DNA of 64,000 nucleotides from Hippasteria phrygiana (taxonomy: Eukaryota; Echinodermata; Asteroidea; Valvatida; Goniasteridae), in NCBI GenBank assembly GCA_037893225.1, contig JAZGUH010000412.1, positions 1,860,001-1,924,000 of the forward strand. The letters run 5' to 3'. The position numbers were made by a program, and so were the translations under genes. The notes under the pieces are model-generated. The model was not told the origin of the DNA, made no database searches, and saw nothing but the letters and a program-made list of their open reading frames with translations. Below, piece by piece: positions 20,312 to 31,884 of this stretch. Position 1 is the stretch's first letter. Every line of letters starts with the position of its first letter.

Positions 20312-21253
20312 AGGAAACATGATTTAGGATTATTATTGCATTATTCCTGCTTAAAACAATAACGTATTATCTTGACAATGATATTTTTGTGTCCAGAGAC
20401 AATTATTTCCCAGATTAAATATGAGAAAAACAATTTGGAAAATGTTTGTCCAAGCTACTCCGCCCCGGGTGGGACCCTTATTAACATAAGTGTGTGACGT
20501 AGATCGAGGCACATTACATATTCTGCTGCATCACGCGTGTGTGCAGAACGGCGAAAATTCTTCGTCCAAAATCTAAGCAAAATATAGTGTTTTTCAGGCC
20601 ATGCCGACAAGGTGTGTGGCTGCTAGGTGCAGCAAAACAACGAAGGATGGAGTAAGCCTTCATTTATTTCCAACTGATGCGAAATATCGGAGAATTTGGA
20701 CGGCGAAAGTGAAGGCGACAAGAGCGAAGTGGTCCGGCCCCAGCAGCTTTGCAGCGTTATGTAGCGACCACTTTGAGCCGTCGTGTTTCGATAATGGTAT
20801 TTTCAAATCATGGGATGAGCAATCAAAATATGCTCAAGTCCATTGCCATCTTAACAAAGTTCCCAGATGTGAGTAAGTTAAAGCAGTTAAACGGCCCATT
20901 CCCCGAGGAGCCTTCGCTAAAAGAGCAAAAATCAGGGTAAATTCGATGTTAGTTGTTGCAACTTACGAAATTGCACGTGTAGACCTAGTGTGTATACAAT
21001 GTACATGCGTCATTTACGGGTCCAGACTATCGAGTCGATCCATGAATTTCGGTGCCTTGGTCTACGTCACGAACAGCGCCCTCAATTTGAGTCTCAACAA
21101 ATTCCAAAAAGGGGGGGTCAATTTTTGGGCGGCAAATAATCACACTAAAACGTCACTTAAACCAGTTTGGCTTTTAATTCACATTTAATACATATAAATG
21201 CATTTATTTATGAAATAAAATGTGATCCGGCCAGTTTGAGAAACATGGTTCCT
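20312..21253 (+). mobile_element. TTAA-flanked THAP element, copy 1
   Basis: TTAA lies at both ends (20308-20311 and 21254-21257), with inverted termini AGGAAACATG at the left and the complement of AGGAACCATG at the right. An inverted second copy sits at 37899-38844. The element is about 940 bp and carries only a THAP exon. THAP plus TTAA suggests Kolobok-type or a related family, as an inference. Confidence 0.7.
20601..20876 (+). pseudogene. THAP-domain ORF, frameshifted at the end of the domain
   Basis: The ATG at 20601 opens MPTRCVAARCSKTT, then VSLHLFP, RIWTAKV and CSDHFEPSCF, which is a THAP C2CH finger of normal spacing. A 2-nt deletion relative to the inverted copy (near 20810) throws the frame off. 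The segment equivalent to the AVPTIF box (ILTKFPDVSK at about 20860) is then read in a neighbouring frame. GTGAGTAAG right after it looks like a splice donor, so the THAP unit may once have been the first exon of a larger transposase or host-like gene. Confidence 0.7.
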
Positions 21254-21314
21254 TTAAAAATAAAAGGCGCCACTTTTTACACGTGTTGGAGTTTATAAAA
21301 CTTCAAAATAGTGA

Positions 21315-21460
21315 TGTCCGTATATGGAACTCTTTCCCTTGGCATTATCTCTGTCCCATAGTTCAACAGCCCATCTCCCCGGTAGGATAGAAATAGTCCT
21401 CCAAGAAGGTTTAAGAACAGGAGATATTTGCGGCGCAGAATCGTCTCCACGCGACGCATT
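21315..21460 (-). repeat. Repeat shared in inverted orientation with 25385-25515
   Basis: The segment around CAACAGCCCATCTCCCCGG and CAGGAGATATTTGCGGCGC is found inverted at 25385-25515 (GGAGATGGGCTGTTGAAC). It belongs to the same repeat neighbourhood as R. Confidence 0.6.
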
Positions 21461-21638
21461 AGACCATTATCATGGTACAGCCATCTTGTTTTTTCTCCTA
21501 TTAAAATCAATGTAACCAAGCCGAGCCTGGAAGGAACAATAGTCTGGCACCTTCATTCAATAATTGGAATCACTATATATAATTGCTAATGCATAAAGGG
21601 AACAAGACAAAGATGGTGACAGCATGATAAAGGTCTAT

Positions 21639-21941
21639 ACCCACATCTGGAACGTTCATCAACAGAGGGCGCAATTTACAGGCGGTCACCGCCGCGCGCG
21701 CGCCGGCCACAGACATAAATAACGGTAAGCACTTATCCAGAACCACCAAAATGACATCGTCGCGCCTTGTGCCTATTCAATAAGGCCTTGTGCACTTTCA
21801 GTAATACATGACGATGTCGTTTTGGTTGTTCTGGAACAGTGCCTTCCATAAAGAACCCATTGGGTTATTTATGTCTGTGGTCGAGTCCCGCAGGGCGACT
21901 GTAAATTGCACCCCTAGTTGATGAACGTTCCAGATGTGGGT
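21639..21941. mobile_element. Full-length hairpin MITE, about 300 bp
   Basis: The left end ACCCACATCTGGAACGTTC is the complement of the right end. The symmetry continues inward through TTCATCAAC, GCAATTTAC and an inner pair (CCACCAAAATGACATCGTCG against CGATGTCGTTTTGGTTG). The loop is around 21770. There is no ORF. It lies directly against the inverted copy of repeat R. Confidence 0.65.
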
Positions 21942-22026
21942 GTTGAGCGCAATTTTTAAAGACGCGCTTTTTAAAATTTGCACGCGCAATTAGAAACAAA
22001 ATGCGCGTGAGGATTTTTTCAGTTAA

Positions 22027-23988
22027 AGGGGCTGTGTCGTCGCGCCATCTCGCGTTAACGAATTAAATATTGGAGTGCGCCCCCTTGCGCTTCATTTCGG
22101 TTATGTGCTATTTTTAACCTCCATCCGTTTGTTATGGCTGTTCTGAGAATTGGCTTTTGGAAACTACACCCCCTGGAACACACACGCATGTCCAGCGTCT
22201 GCGTACTGAAATACACATACTTATAAACAAGTAGCACACATCGTGGCACTCAGTTCTATAAGAGTAAGATTATTAGAAAAAACGTTCAAATTTCATCTGT
22301 TTATTTCATAAAATTTCATTCACATGTACACAAGTGCCATGGAATATTTGTCTGAAAGTTGCATAGAATTGGAGGTTGGCGATATAGAAGTAGAACCTTA
22401 CGCGGGAGAACCTATGACATGTACATGCCGAAACTCTTGCCAGAGAGGACGACTCGGCACACGGGGTGCTTGTCCATGTAAATGTGCACAGCAAAACTGC
22501 AACGTGTCTTGTCGCTGTGGGACAGTTCGCGCTAAATTTTGTACACAAAATCCCACAGGCTGGGTATCCGTAAAAGGGTCTATGTATTATGTGTACATTC
22601 ATTTGGATGTATCTTGTTCGTATCTTGCTTGTTAACTTAGGTCGATAAAAAGCTTCAGGCTTATTTTGACCCGTCACTTTAATAACAAAATTATCATGCT
22701 ACTAAAAGAGGGGTAGTGGCTGCAGACAGTTCTTTATCAGCGAAAAAAAAAATTAAAATCTAGGAACTTAGAAGTACATTTTTTTGGTTTTAACAGTTGA
22801 TAGATGGAGCTGAAACAACTTCACTTGGTCGCTATTCCAATGGCACTTGTCAACAACTCGCTGTGTGAAACAATATTTCCGCACATCAAGTCTACATGTA
22901 ATGTATAGTCAACATGTACAGTACAAACAGTACATGTACAGTACATCCGATCCATGTACTCGGTATGTGAATTGTTCATGTCATAAAAAGTAATAAGCGA
23001 ATAATTCGTGCAAAACAGGTGAAAATTATGGTTGTTTGAATATTTGTCGGGGTGTTTATTTCTTTGTTTCTTCGGTAGTCATCTTTATCATAGTGATGTG
23101 AGGATCTGTGCGCCAGTGGCGTAAACACGGGGAAGGGGTTCAGGGGCCCGCCGATTTGTATTTCTTTTTTGTTTCGTAAATTTAAAAAGGGGAAATTCTA
23201 CACAAAGTGATGTTTCAAATTTCAAGCGGTGTTTGGGGCGGGGGTATCCCCCGTTAAGAAAAATTTCAAGATGCAGTACTTCGTTGACAAATTCAATAAT
23301 CATCCCCACTTTTCGACACGGATTTACCCGCCACTGGTGAAATCTCATTTCATTGGCGTATATTATTTATTGGTAATAACTGTTATTATTGTGTTTATTA
23401 TTTGATAGTGTTGAAATAACTCTTATGATGTAACTTTCCATAAATTCCTGCCGTCAAATGTAACACAAGGTCGTGGACTCAATATCGCCATCAGTATAGC
23501 TGTTTTACTTTGATTTGCTCATCGTTGCACGCACAGCCGATTTTAGTCGAAAGTTATTTCGATACATAGGCCTACAACTTTATTTTTGTATAGGAAGGGG
23601 CTGGTGCATTATCTATTTTACAATTATAAATACAGATTTACTTATTTACTTCGTTTGGTTCTGTCATGGTATATTTTGGCGTTTGGCGGGTGGGGTGTCA
23701 CGGACTCGACTATGTTCGACTGTAGGCCTATCGTATATTTTTGGTGGCACAAACACATACAAAATACTGTACATGCAGTATGTATCATAACTACAGGATC
23801 ATGCATGCAGCAGTCATTGCAATTGTAATCTGATCTGGCGCGCGCCCTGTGGGTCAGCGCGCCCGAGCCCTGTAGGTCAGCGCACGGTCGTGGGGTATTA
23901 TTTGCAGTTGCTGGGTTCATCTGCGTTCATCAGTTCGGGATTCAGTGTACAGCCGCAAGCCTGCTATGATCGTGACGACACAGCCCCT
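22027..23988. mobile_element. TTAA-flanked DNA transposon of about 1.96 kb
   Basis: Terminal inverted repeats begin AGGGGCTGTGTCGTC at both ends, flanked by TTAA at 22023-22026 and 23989-23992. The forward copy of repeat R at 2638 has one TTAA at the matching place and no insert, which proves TTAA duplication. It carries a Cys-rich ORF near its left end. No DDE core is visible. Kolobok- or piggyBac-type by target site. Confidence 0.85.
22324..22635 (+). CDS. Cysteine-rich (CXC-like) ORF in the TTAA element
   Basis: This 103-residue frame starts about 300 bp inside the element. After an acidic N-terminus (MEYLSESCIELEVGDIEVEP) comes a dense Cys block: CTCRNSCQRGRLGTRGAC, PCKC, C..SCRC and a final C before TQNP. 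The spacing looks like CXC/tesmin or pre-SET type zinc clusters, which some transposases carry at their C-terminus. The rest of the frame (GWVSVKG onward) has no motif and may be read-through of an intron. This is probably one exon or remnant of the element's transposase or accessory protein. I cannot assign a family; Cys spacing is the only evidence. Confidence 0.45.
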   Translation: MYTSAMEYLSESCIELEVGDIEVEPYAGEPMTCTCRNSCQRGRLGTRGACPCKCAQQNCNVSCRCGTVRAKFCTQNPTGWVSVKGSMYYVYIHLDVSCSYLAC

Positions 23989-24091
23989 TTAAAGAATGCG
24001 CGCACAAATTTTAAATTGATCGCGCTTCGGACAACAACTAGGGCAAGATATCTGATACAAACTACATGGTAGACATGAATGTTACATCGGC

Positions 24092-24250
24092 GTCAGACGC
24101 ATTAGCCTTTTAGAGGTATGGCGGACACAATAGGAGGGCGCTAATTGATTTGGGTGTAAATACACCAACACACAGGTTTTACCCAAATCAAATAGCGCCC
24201 TCCTATTGTGTCCGCCATACCTCTAAAAGGCTAATGGCGGCCGTTCCATA
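24092..24250. mobile_element. 159-bp hairpin insertion with 6-bp target duplication
   Basis: It is flanked by ATCGGC at 24086-24091 and 24251-24256. The empty site in the forward repeat has one copy (complement at 2545-2550). The body is a long hairpin: TTAGCCTTTTAGAGGTATGG ... its complement, with a stem of about 45 bp around a short loop near 24165. Confidence 0.8.
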
Positions 24251-25239
24251 ATCGGCAGTAGGCATGTTGACGATTTTGACGAGTTCTCTGTAGATAGAGG
24301 GTATTTTGTATCCGACTCCTCTACAGAAAACAATTATAGCGTTCCTGAAGGGGTTGGAACTGTTTCCCAGTCCTACGACTATACTTTCAAAAATCTTGTG
24401 AAGAGGAGAGGGTTTCAAGTTTTGCAAATTCGTATATTACAATGTGTGTGTAGCATTTATTTATTTATTTGATTTGCAAATATGTTGACATTGTTTGTGA
24501 ACTATATTTTTTATAAGCGAATAAAGTTTACGATGTGAATTTTATTGCATATACTTTGTCGCATATCTTTGTTGTGATGTCATATCATCTGTTGAATTGA
24601 CCTTCAATTTATCATCTGTTATTATCACCTGAGATTCTGTGCTTCTATCTTTATGAAGTTGGGTCATGTTTGGCTTGACAAGTTGCCTACGCGTGACATT
24701 AAGGCGCCGTCGGGGGGGGGGGGGGGGGGGGATACATTTTCGGTGTTTTTTCATTGGGAAATGATCTAAACCTCTGTGTCTGATCGGCTAACTTCCCAAC
24801 ATTTAAAAGAAAATGGCAGATTAAGAAGCAATCTATAATTTGCATTCTTCACACAGCAACTGAGAGACTACTGGATAAGATTTGTTTCTTCTATGAAATA
24901 ACTTATATAGGTCAGTATAGTGGGAGATTATGTTGTCACATGCTGGTGGTGCACCCTTCACGTACGCGTCCGAACTTTGCAATATATTTGCTTGTTCCTA
25001 ATAGAATGAGCACTGTTTTATATATTTTCTAGCATTTTTACGAAGTTTTGTTATTCTGTTTTTGTTTTACACTTTTCTACTGGTTTTCCATACTTTTGCC
25101 AAACCTCAGGCTTGTAAAGTTGTATTGTATCCTAGCCCCGGATCCCAGCATCCCTTTTCAAGCGCTTTGTCACAAGAAATTAAGAACTTACAGTTCGTGT
25201 GCAACCCCGTTTACTGTTTGAATAATAAAGATTGCGTGA

Positions 25240-25515
25240 TTTTCAAAAATTGCGCTCCATCTATAATGCGCAAATTTTAAATTTACGCAAGCCAACTCAA
25301 TTTTCGTCGTCAAAAATTGCGCAGTGCGCATTTAAAAAAAAAATGCGCGCCTTTGAAGATTGCGCTCAACATGGGTATTGCTCCTCTTGTTTGTAAAGTC
25401 AGCGTCGCGTGGCGCCGCAAATATCTCCTGTTCTTAACATTCTTGGAGGCATATTTCTATCCTACCGGGGAGATGGGCTGTTGAACTGTGGGGCATAGAT
25501 GATGCCAAGAATATT
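25240..25515. repeat. Diverged GCGCAATTTTT repeat and inverted partner of 21315-21460
   Basis: Words such as ATTGCGC, GCGCAAATTTTAAATTT and AAAATGCGCGCC mirror the end of repeat R. They are followed by the inverted partner of 21315-21460. Confidence 0.55.
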
Positions 25516-26193
25516 GATGCAGGTAAAGTGTGATTTCTGAACCTCTTTCTGTAGCATGGAACTGTTTTGCAGTATCGGGCGCTAGGACGCCATATCATGG
25601 CGTCCTTCTATTCTAAGTTCTAGGGCTAGCAAAAAGACTAGTCCGAATCGCTTGTCTAGGGCTATTGTCTAGGTGTTCGTCCATTACAACTACGCGTGAC
25701 GCAGCCGTAGCCGTAGCTCTAGCTCTAGACGCCCATTTCGGACACGGCCTTAGGGTCAGCCCGCGAATGCGATTTTTAAGTGAAAAATTACGACATAAAC
25801 GGTGCTTTTTCCCGGCAGCCATCTTGTTTTTCTGGGACATGGCGCAATCGCGCATGCGCACAAGAGAAAACAAAGATGGCTGCGCCCATTCATCGTAATT
25901 TTGTCGTCATAAAATTTCGTTTTTATGTGGGATTGTGAACGAGAATTCGCCCAATTTCTTACATAATACGAGATGCGAGAGTTTGTTGAATACAAGTATA
26001 GATTTTGTAAAGCTTTATGTGCATTTTGAGCTTGTTGACGCTTTGTTGACGCTGATCGGGTTTGTTGAGGCTTTTGTTGACGCCATGTTAACGCTTGACG
26101 TAAATAGCATGATCGACCCGCGATACGCCAGCTAGTACTAGTATAGTGGGGCTAAACTGTAGTCGTCGATTGTGTAGTGTAGGGCCCTGTTCC
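25516..26193. other. Unassigned stretch with short degenerate repeats
   Basis: Contains a CCGTAG/CTCTAG-rich run near 25700 and a TTGTTGACGC-like run at 26020-26100. No credible gene is seen. Confidence 0.3.
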
Positions 26194-26296
26194 TATGGAA
26201 CGCCAAAGAGGCATTTAATGTGATCATCGAATCGGTGGTGCACTTTCGCAATCGGTGATGGACTTTTGCAATCGGTGAACTTTTGCGAGTGGTGAA

Positions 26297-26575
26297 CTTT
26301 TGCGAGTGATGGACTTTTGCGAGTGATGGACTTTTGCGAGTGATGGACTTTTGCGAGTGATGGACTTTTGCGAGTGATGGACTTTTGCGAGTGATGGACT
26401 TTTGCGAGTGATGGACTTTTGCGAGTGATGGACTTTTGCGAGTGATGGACTTTTGCGAGTGATGGACTTTTGCGAGTGATGGACTTTTGCGAGTGATGGA
26501 CTTTTGCGAGTGATGGACTTTTGCGAGTGATGGACTTTTGCGAGTGATGGACTTTTGCGAGTGATGGACTTTTTC
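26297..26575 (+). repeat. Minisatellite, 17-bp unit, about 16 copies, left arm
   Basis: The unit GAGTGATGGACTTTTGC is almost perfectly repeated. The same unit is present about three times, inverted, in the right arm (28905-28950). Open frames through it are artefacts of the repeat. Confidence 0.9.
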
Positions 26576-27062
26576 ACGTGATCGTTGATGGGGCGTGATC
26601 GGTGATGCATATTCACGATCGTTGATGGACTTTCGCTATCGGTGGTGGACTTTCGTTAGTGGTGATGGACTTTTGCACGTGATCGCTAATGGGGCGCGAT
26701 CGGTGGTGGATTTTCACAATCGGTGATGGACTTTCGCTATAGGTGATGGACTGTGCGATGTGACGCTCAGAACGTGGAGGACTTTCAAAATACGGACTCA
26801 TCGGTAGTATTGCGAATGCCTAAGTGATGATTGTGAACGTTTAACCAATAAAAGGGTAAAAAGGGACCAGATTTCGTAGGAGTCAAAATTTCACGTGAAA
26901 CCGGAAACGTGTTTAAATCCAGCCAGCCTATCCGATTTGTTGAAGACTACCCACGTGACGGGCTCTCGACCAATAGGAACAGGTAAGCTGTCTTAGGTAG
27001 CTATGAATCAAAAGTTAATAATTCTTGCAATGTCCATACAATTTAATTTCTTTATTTTTTTG

Positions 27063-28506
27063 GGTAAAATGCCGTGGTGGCCGCCCTAATGCTAAAAGAA
27101 TGCGCACTGTAATTACTTTTGCCTAAACCCATCAAGGCGGTAGTTGTATTAAAGTACAAAAATAAACTGGAAACGTGTCAGGGGACTTCCATTAAAATGA
27201 TTAAAGAACACGTCCGACCCAGAAGTGGGCCGGGTCACAGCGAAGGAGGACTAGTGCTCGGACAGGGCAAAGTTCATTGCTAACTGATTGCACCAACCTA
27301 AGTACCTATTTTGGAGGGCCAGTCTTGTCAGTTTTCGTAAAAACGGTAATAAATCGCCACTGAGGCCCCTGACTTACCGGCATTCTGAAATTGAACATCT
27401 GTAATTCTTAACAGTGAATCTTGCAAACGGTGCCGTGAGTGGGCAGTAAAATAATTATCCCCAACCACCCCCAAAAAATTAATTAATTAATAAAATAAAA
27501 TAAAATAAATCGATTGTTACACCGCTAAATTAAAGGTAGTATACACTATTTGCTTTTGCTGTAATTCTTGAAAATATATGGGTTATAGGGGATTTATATT
27601 TTACAGTATATATTGTTATGCTGATCTTTTAGAGTTTTGTGTTCGTAGATGCTGGAACAACCAAGCAAAGAAAGCTTCCTAAGATGGAATTTTTGCGTCG
27701 GGAGATGTAAATTTACTATTACATTTTGGCCCTTCACCGACGTGTATTTACACAGTAAACTCAGTGTTGTCCCGAGGGATTCTTTCGAAAAAATCACTGA
27801 CTCGGGTGGGACTCGAACCCACAGAGCAATTTATAGACGTTGTGGAGTTATCAGGTTAGGAAACCAGACTATAGTTGGCTTGCACCCATTCACGAATGTG
27901 TAACTGTATTGCAAATAAAATGTGGACGAACTAAATGTAATACTATAAATATAATAAATTGGGGGCAGTGTTTGAAAATACTCGGGTTTTTCCAACAATT
28001 GCCGGCGCGGCTGGCAATCATTGGAAATTTATTCCACTTTGCTTGAAAACCACAGCACACCAGGTGCCGTGATTTCACAGGATGCTTAAGACTGTTATTC
28101 ACATACAGTCAAGTAAGGTATTTCATAAAATTCAGTAGTTTTGTTTTTTATGTTTGCAAATGGTGGAAAAAATTCTCATTGACAAAGTTAAAGCGGTCAG
28201 CCTCAAAGTCTGACAAATTCAAAGTCTGAAATATGTTGATGACGGGCTCCATGTGTGTTGTGCACGTGTATGTAATTCAAACAACACTTATATGAATAAG
28301 AACAACATGGTATTTTTGTTTACATGTATCAACAAGGCTGTCTGTATTCCTCAATTGTCACCTTCAGAGGAAATTTTTATACTCAAGATCCCGATATTAA
28401 CCCATATATCGCAGAGACCCAAAAATGTCAAAAACATGCAAAATAATACCCTGCCCTCAATTCCTGCATGCACAATTTATACATGTAGGCCTACACAGCC
28501 TAATTA
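27063..28506. other. Centre of the fold-back element
   Basis: AT-rich, with an ATTAATTAATTAATAAAATA run near 27480 and a tRNA-like B-box sequence on the minus strand near 27806-27825 (GGGTTCGAGTCCCACCC). No ORF with a recognisable domain is found. Confidence 0.4.
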
Positions 28507-28952
28507 AAAAAAAACATAAAGAAATTAAATTGTATGGACATTGCAAGAATTATTAACTTTTGATTCATAACTACCTGAGACAGCTTACCTGTTCCTATTG
28601 GTCGAGAGCCCGTCACGTGGGTAGTCTTCAACAAATCGGATAGGCTGGCTGGATTTAAACACGTTTCCGGTGTCTCGTGAAATTTTGACTCCTACGAAAT
28701 CTGGTCCCTTTTTACCCTTTTATTGGTTAAACGTTCACTATCATCACTTAGGCATTCGCAATACTACCGATGAGTCCGTATTTTGAAAGTCCTCCACGTT
28801 CTGAGCGTCACATCGCACAGTCCATCACCTATAGCGAAAGTCCATCACCGATTGTGAAAGTCCACCACCGATCGCGCCCCATTCACGATCACGTGAAAAA
28901 GTCCATCACTCGCAAAAGTCCATCACTCGCAAAAGTCCATCACTCGCAAAAG

Positions 28953-29440
28953 TTCACCGATTGCGAAAGTGCATCACCGATTGCGAAAGTGCATCACCGA
29001 TTGCGAAAGTGCATCACCGATTGCGAAAGTGCATCACCGATTGCGAAAGTGCATCACCGATTGCGAAAGTGCATCACCGATTGCGAAAGTGCATCACCGA
29101 TTGCGAAAGTGCATCACCGATTGCGAAAGTGCATCACCGATTGCGAAAGTGCATCACCGATTGCGAAAGTGCATCACCGATTGCGAAAGTGCATCACCGA
29201 TTGCGAAAGTGCATCACCGATTGCGAAAGTGCATCACCGATTGCGAAAGTGCATCACCGATTGCGAAAGTGCATCACCGATTGCGAAAGTGCATCACCGA
29301 TTGCGAAAGTGCATCACCGATTGCGAAAGTGCATCACCGATTGCGAAAGTGCATCACCGATTGCGAAAGTGCATCACCGATTGCGAAAGTGCATCACCGA
29401 TTGCGAAAGTGCATCACCGATTGCGAAAGTGCATCACCGA
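28953..29440 (+). repeat. Minisatellite, 20-bp unit, about 24 copies, right arm
   Basis: The unit ATTGCGAAAGTGCATCACCG is nearly perfect and in register with 60-bp lines. In the left arm the same unit occurs only once or twice (26230-26275). Confidence 0.92.
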
Positions 29441-29548
29441 TTCGATGATCACATTAAATGCCTCTTTGGCGTTCCATATGTTCCAGCATGGAGGAAGGAT
29501 ATCCTTCCTTCCGTAGGCCTAGATAAAGGGCCGGGTTTTAGTTTTTAG

Positions 29549-29625
29549 GGGTCATACTAATCACCGTCAACACGTCAACACGTGTTGACGGTGTTTGTGC
29601 GTGTTGACGGTGATTAGTATGACCC
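29549..29625. repeat. Near-perfect 77-bp palindrome
   Basis: Arms of about 26 nt (GGGTCATACTAATCACCGTC... and its complement) enclose a second small palindrome (TCAACACGTGTTGA). Confidence 0.8.
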
Positions 29626-29889
29626 GTTTTTAGTGAAATTTTGGGGTAAAGCGATGATGAAGACAACAAAACGCAATGCGAAAGATGGCGATCACCGCGA
29701 TGCACAGTCAGGCACGCAAAACCGCGTTGATTCGCATGGCAACCGCCATAAAGCGCATGAGAAAATTGCATTTTTTACCTTAATAAACTGTTCAAAAGTA
29801 CAAAAATATGTCAATAGAATCATGGAGGAATGATAGAATTAAGAGAAGTCTGCTTTAGGTTGAAAAAGTCATTTTGGAATGAGAAAGAA

Positions 29890-30060
29890 AAGAAGAAGAT
29901 TTTACTTTAATACCCCCACCAAAATCGGTCAAGAACAGCAAAATCTTGGAAAATAACCAACCCTCCTTGATAACAACTGTCTAAACATGTGGCACAACCT
30001 GTTATTTCAAGATTTATGTCAGCAAAATCTGTAAAAAATGAGGAAGAAATCAACATGTAT
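29890..30060 (-). repeat. Inverted partner of 2745-2910
   Basis: Reverse-complement match, with ACCCCCACCAAAATC, CCAACCCTCCTTGATAAC and GCAAAATCTGTAAAAAATGA. Confidence 0.6.
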
Positions 30061-30237
30061 GTGAACACTTTGAGTGACTTTACATGGTGCCAAGAACTTC
30101 TAACACAGAAAACACAAACTTTCCCCTATATTGCACTAAAATGTCCCAACAAATTCTCAAAATTAAAGGTTGTGCCAAGTGTTTATACAATTAGGAACAC
30201 AAATGGATGATGGTTATTTTCCAAGATTTGCTGTTCC

Positions 30238-31059
30238 TTAGGCCATAAGAATGAAAGTATGAGTTTACTGTCCACCGCCCACATGCCGCCAGAGCCCCCG
30301 CCAACAAATTTCATTATTTCAAAATATTTCATTATTTCCAATTAAATCCATACAATTTATCCCAACTGTCCATCCAAAATTCCAAACATACTTTTGCAAT
30401 CACAAAACGCTCTTATTTGCATCCTTCAATTTGGTTGTGGTGATTTTTCTGACCGGCAACTTCACAAAATCCCGCGCAACCAACCTTTATGCCATCATCC
30501 GACGGCAGCGAAATGTGTGGCGATAGTACTAGGCTGAAGTTTAGAGTGGTTCTTGTCTTTGCGTAAGGCTCCGCTCTGCAATACAATTGCGTAGCATAGC
30601 ATAGCGATAGAGACAAGGAACCAGTCCAGCTGCTGTTCTGCGAGACCTATGCGTATTAGTATGCATGCTCTGATTGGTCGATGGACACTACGCGCAAAAA
30701 TATCGGCCAATAGAAATCATTTTTTATCTTCGCCATAGACGACACTGCCTCAGTAACCCGGATGCCCTTTCTCGATTTCTCGATTTATTGAACGAATGCG
30801 GTATTTTCAATCAATCTCAATCTAGCATTAAAATGACGAGTCTGAAGTAAATACTCGATTAAATACTTAAAGAATGTTTTAATGAAGCCCGCAGATATAA
30901 CAATATAAAACGATGGCATGCACGTGACTCGGTGGCGGGCATTTTCAACATGTTCAAAGGCAGGAAATTGAAAAATAATTAATATGAATAATGAAAAAAC
31001 CTCATCACTTTTCAAAATGTCTCGTACAGTAAACTAATACTTTCATTCTAATGGCCTAA
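30238..31059. mobile_element. MITE with about 34-bp terminal inverted repeats
   Basis: The left end TTAGGCCATAAGAATGAAAG and the right end (complement TTAGGCCATTAGAATGAAAG) match with two or three differences and continue through GTTTACTG. The 820-bp interior shows no transposase. Confidence 0.7.
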
Positions 31060-31399
31060 GCTTTAATTTGGTGTAAGTTTGAACCCTGTGGCATTTTTTG
31101 TTCTCGAGATACTGTCTTGACATTTGCATACTCATATTTTCCAATTTAACGCAAGTGCTTTTTAGAGATATAGCCCTTTAAACAAAATTGGAAAGAAATG
31201 ACATAGAAGTAATTTCCAGCATAATTTGCTTTTTGTCTTTAGTCATCAATATTAACATTTCTGAAAATTCTAAAAACTAAAAGAAACCAACAACCCCCCC
31301 CCCCCAAAAAAAAAAACATCACTTGTAGGAATTGTTTTCGCCCTCTTCACATAGAACAGCCTTAATACTATCATAATACTACTATTATAATACTGTCTT

Positions 31400-31760
31400 G
31401 GCCCTGTAGGGGACATCAAACATTGCAGATTTCTTTGATATCGCACATTTTAGTGGAGATTTCTGCGATGTCTCACATTTTATCATACATTTTATTGCAC
31501 ATTTCTGCGCAGATTTCTGCGATGTCGCACATTTAATCGCAGATTTCTGCAATGTCTTACTTTTTATTGCACATTTATCGCACATTTCTGCGCAGATTTC
31601 TGCGATGTCGCACATTTAATCTCAGATGTTTGTGATGTCGCACATTTATTGCAGATTTCTGCGATGTCGCACATCTTATCGCACATTTTATCACAGATTT
31701 CTGCGCAGATATATTTGCGATGTCACACATTTTATCGCACATTTCCTTGCAGATTTCGGC
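31400..31760. repeat. Degenerate minisatellite of GCAGATTTCTGCGATGTCGC type
   Basis: Imperfect units of about 30-45 bp combine CAGATTTCTGCG, GATGTCGCACATTT and TTATCGCACATTT. CAGATTTCTG is itself a near-palindrome, so each unit can fold. Confidence 0.7.
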
Positions 31761-31884
31761 CGTGGATTCAGCCGCAGACTCAGAATCTCAAATGCATCAA
31801 GTAAAAGGTGGTCAACAAAGTGTGATTAAGTGTGCTTTTTGGGTGTTCCATTAAAACCCTAACCCCCTATGCCCTTATTGCTAG

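Larger units (their letters stand above)
21942..24899 (-). repeat. Repeat R, inverted copy split by two insertions
   Basis: Reverse-complement match to 1880-2735, interrupted at 22027-23988 (TTAA element) and 24092-24250 (159-bp hairpin). A G tract of about 19 occurs at 24713-24731 where the forward copy has only a short pyrimidine/purine stretch. Confidence 0.75.
26194..29479. mobile_element. Fold-back element with minisatellite-bearing arms, 3.3 kb
   Basis: The left arm (26194-27062) and right arm (28507-29479) are inverted copies that begin TATGGAACGCCAAAGAGGC and end in TTTAATTTCTTTA. Between the outer tip and the unique arm sequence each arm has tandem repeats, but of different units. 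The 1.44-kb centre has no clear gene. A third, partial arm copy without tandem repeats lies at 41636-41890. The design recalls Foldback/Galileo-type elements. Confidence 0.75.

Noticed and set aside
27790..27900. tRNA gene on the minus strand (B box GGGTTCGAGTCCCACCC)
   Set aside because: No A box or acceptor stem at the right distance. Most likely a tRNA-derived repeat remnant.
26297..29440. CRISPR-like arrays
   Set aside because: The repeats are directly abutting with no variable spacers, and the DNA is eukaryotic. They are minisatellites.
26224..29548. Long open frames (KSPSLAKVHHSQ-type and HHRLRKCITDCESASP-type) in the fold-back arms
   Set aside because: They follow the 17- and 20-bp repeat units, are open in several frames at once and have no domain. 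They are translations of minisatellites.
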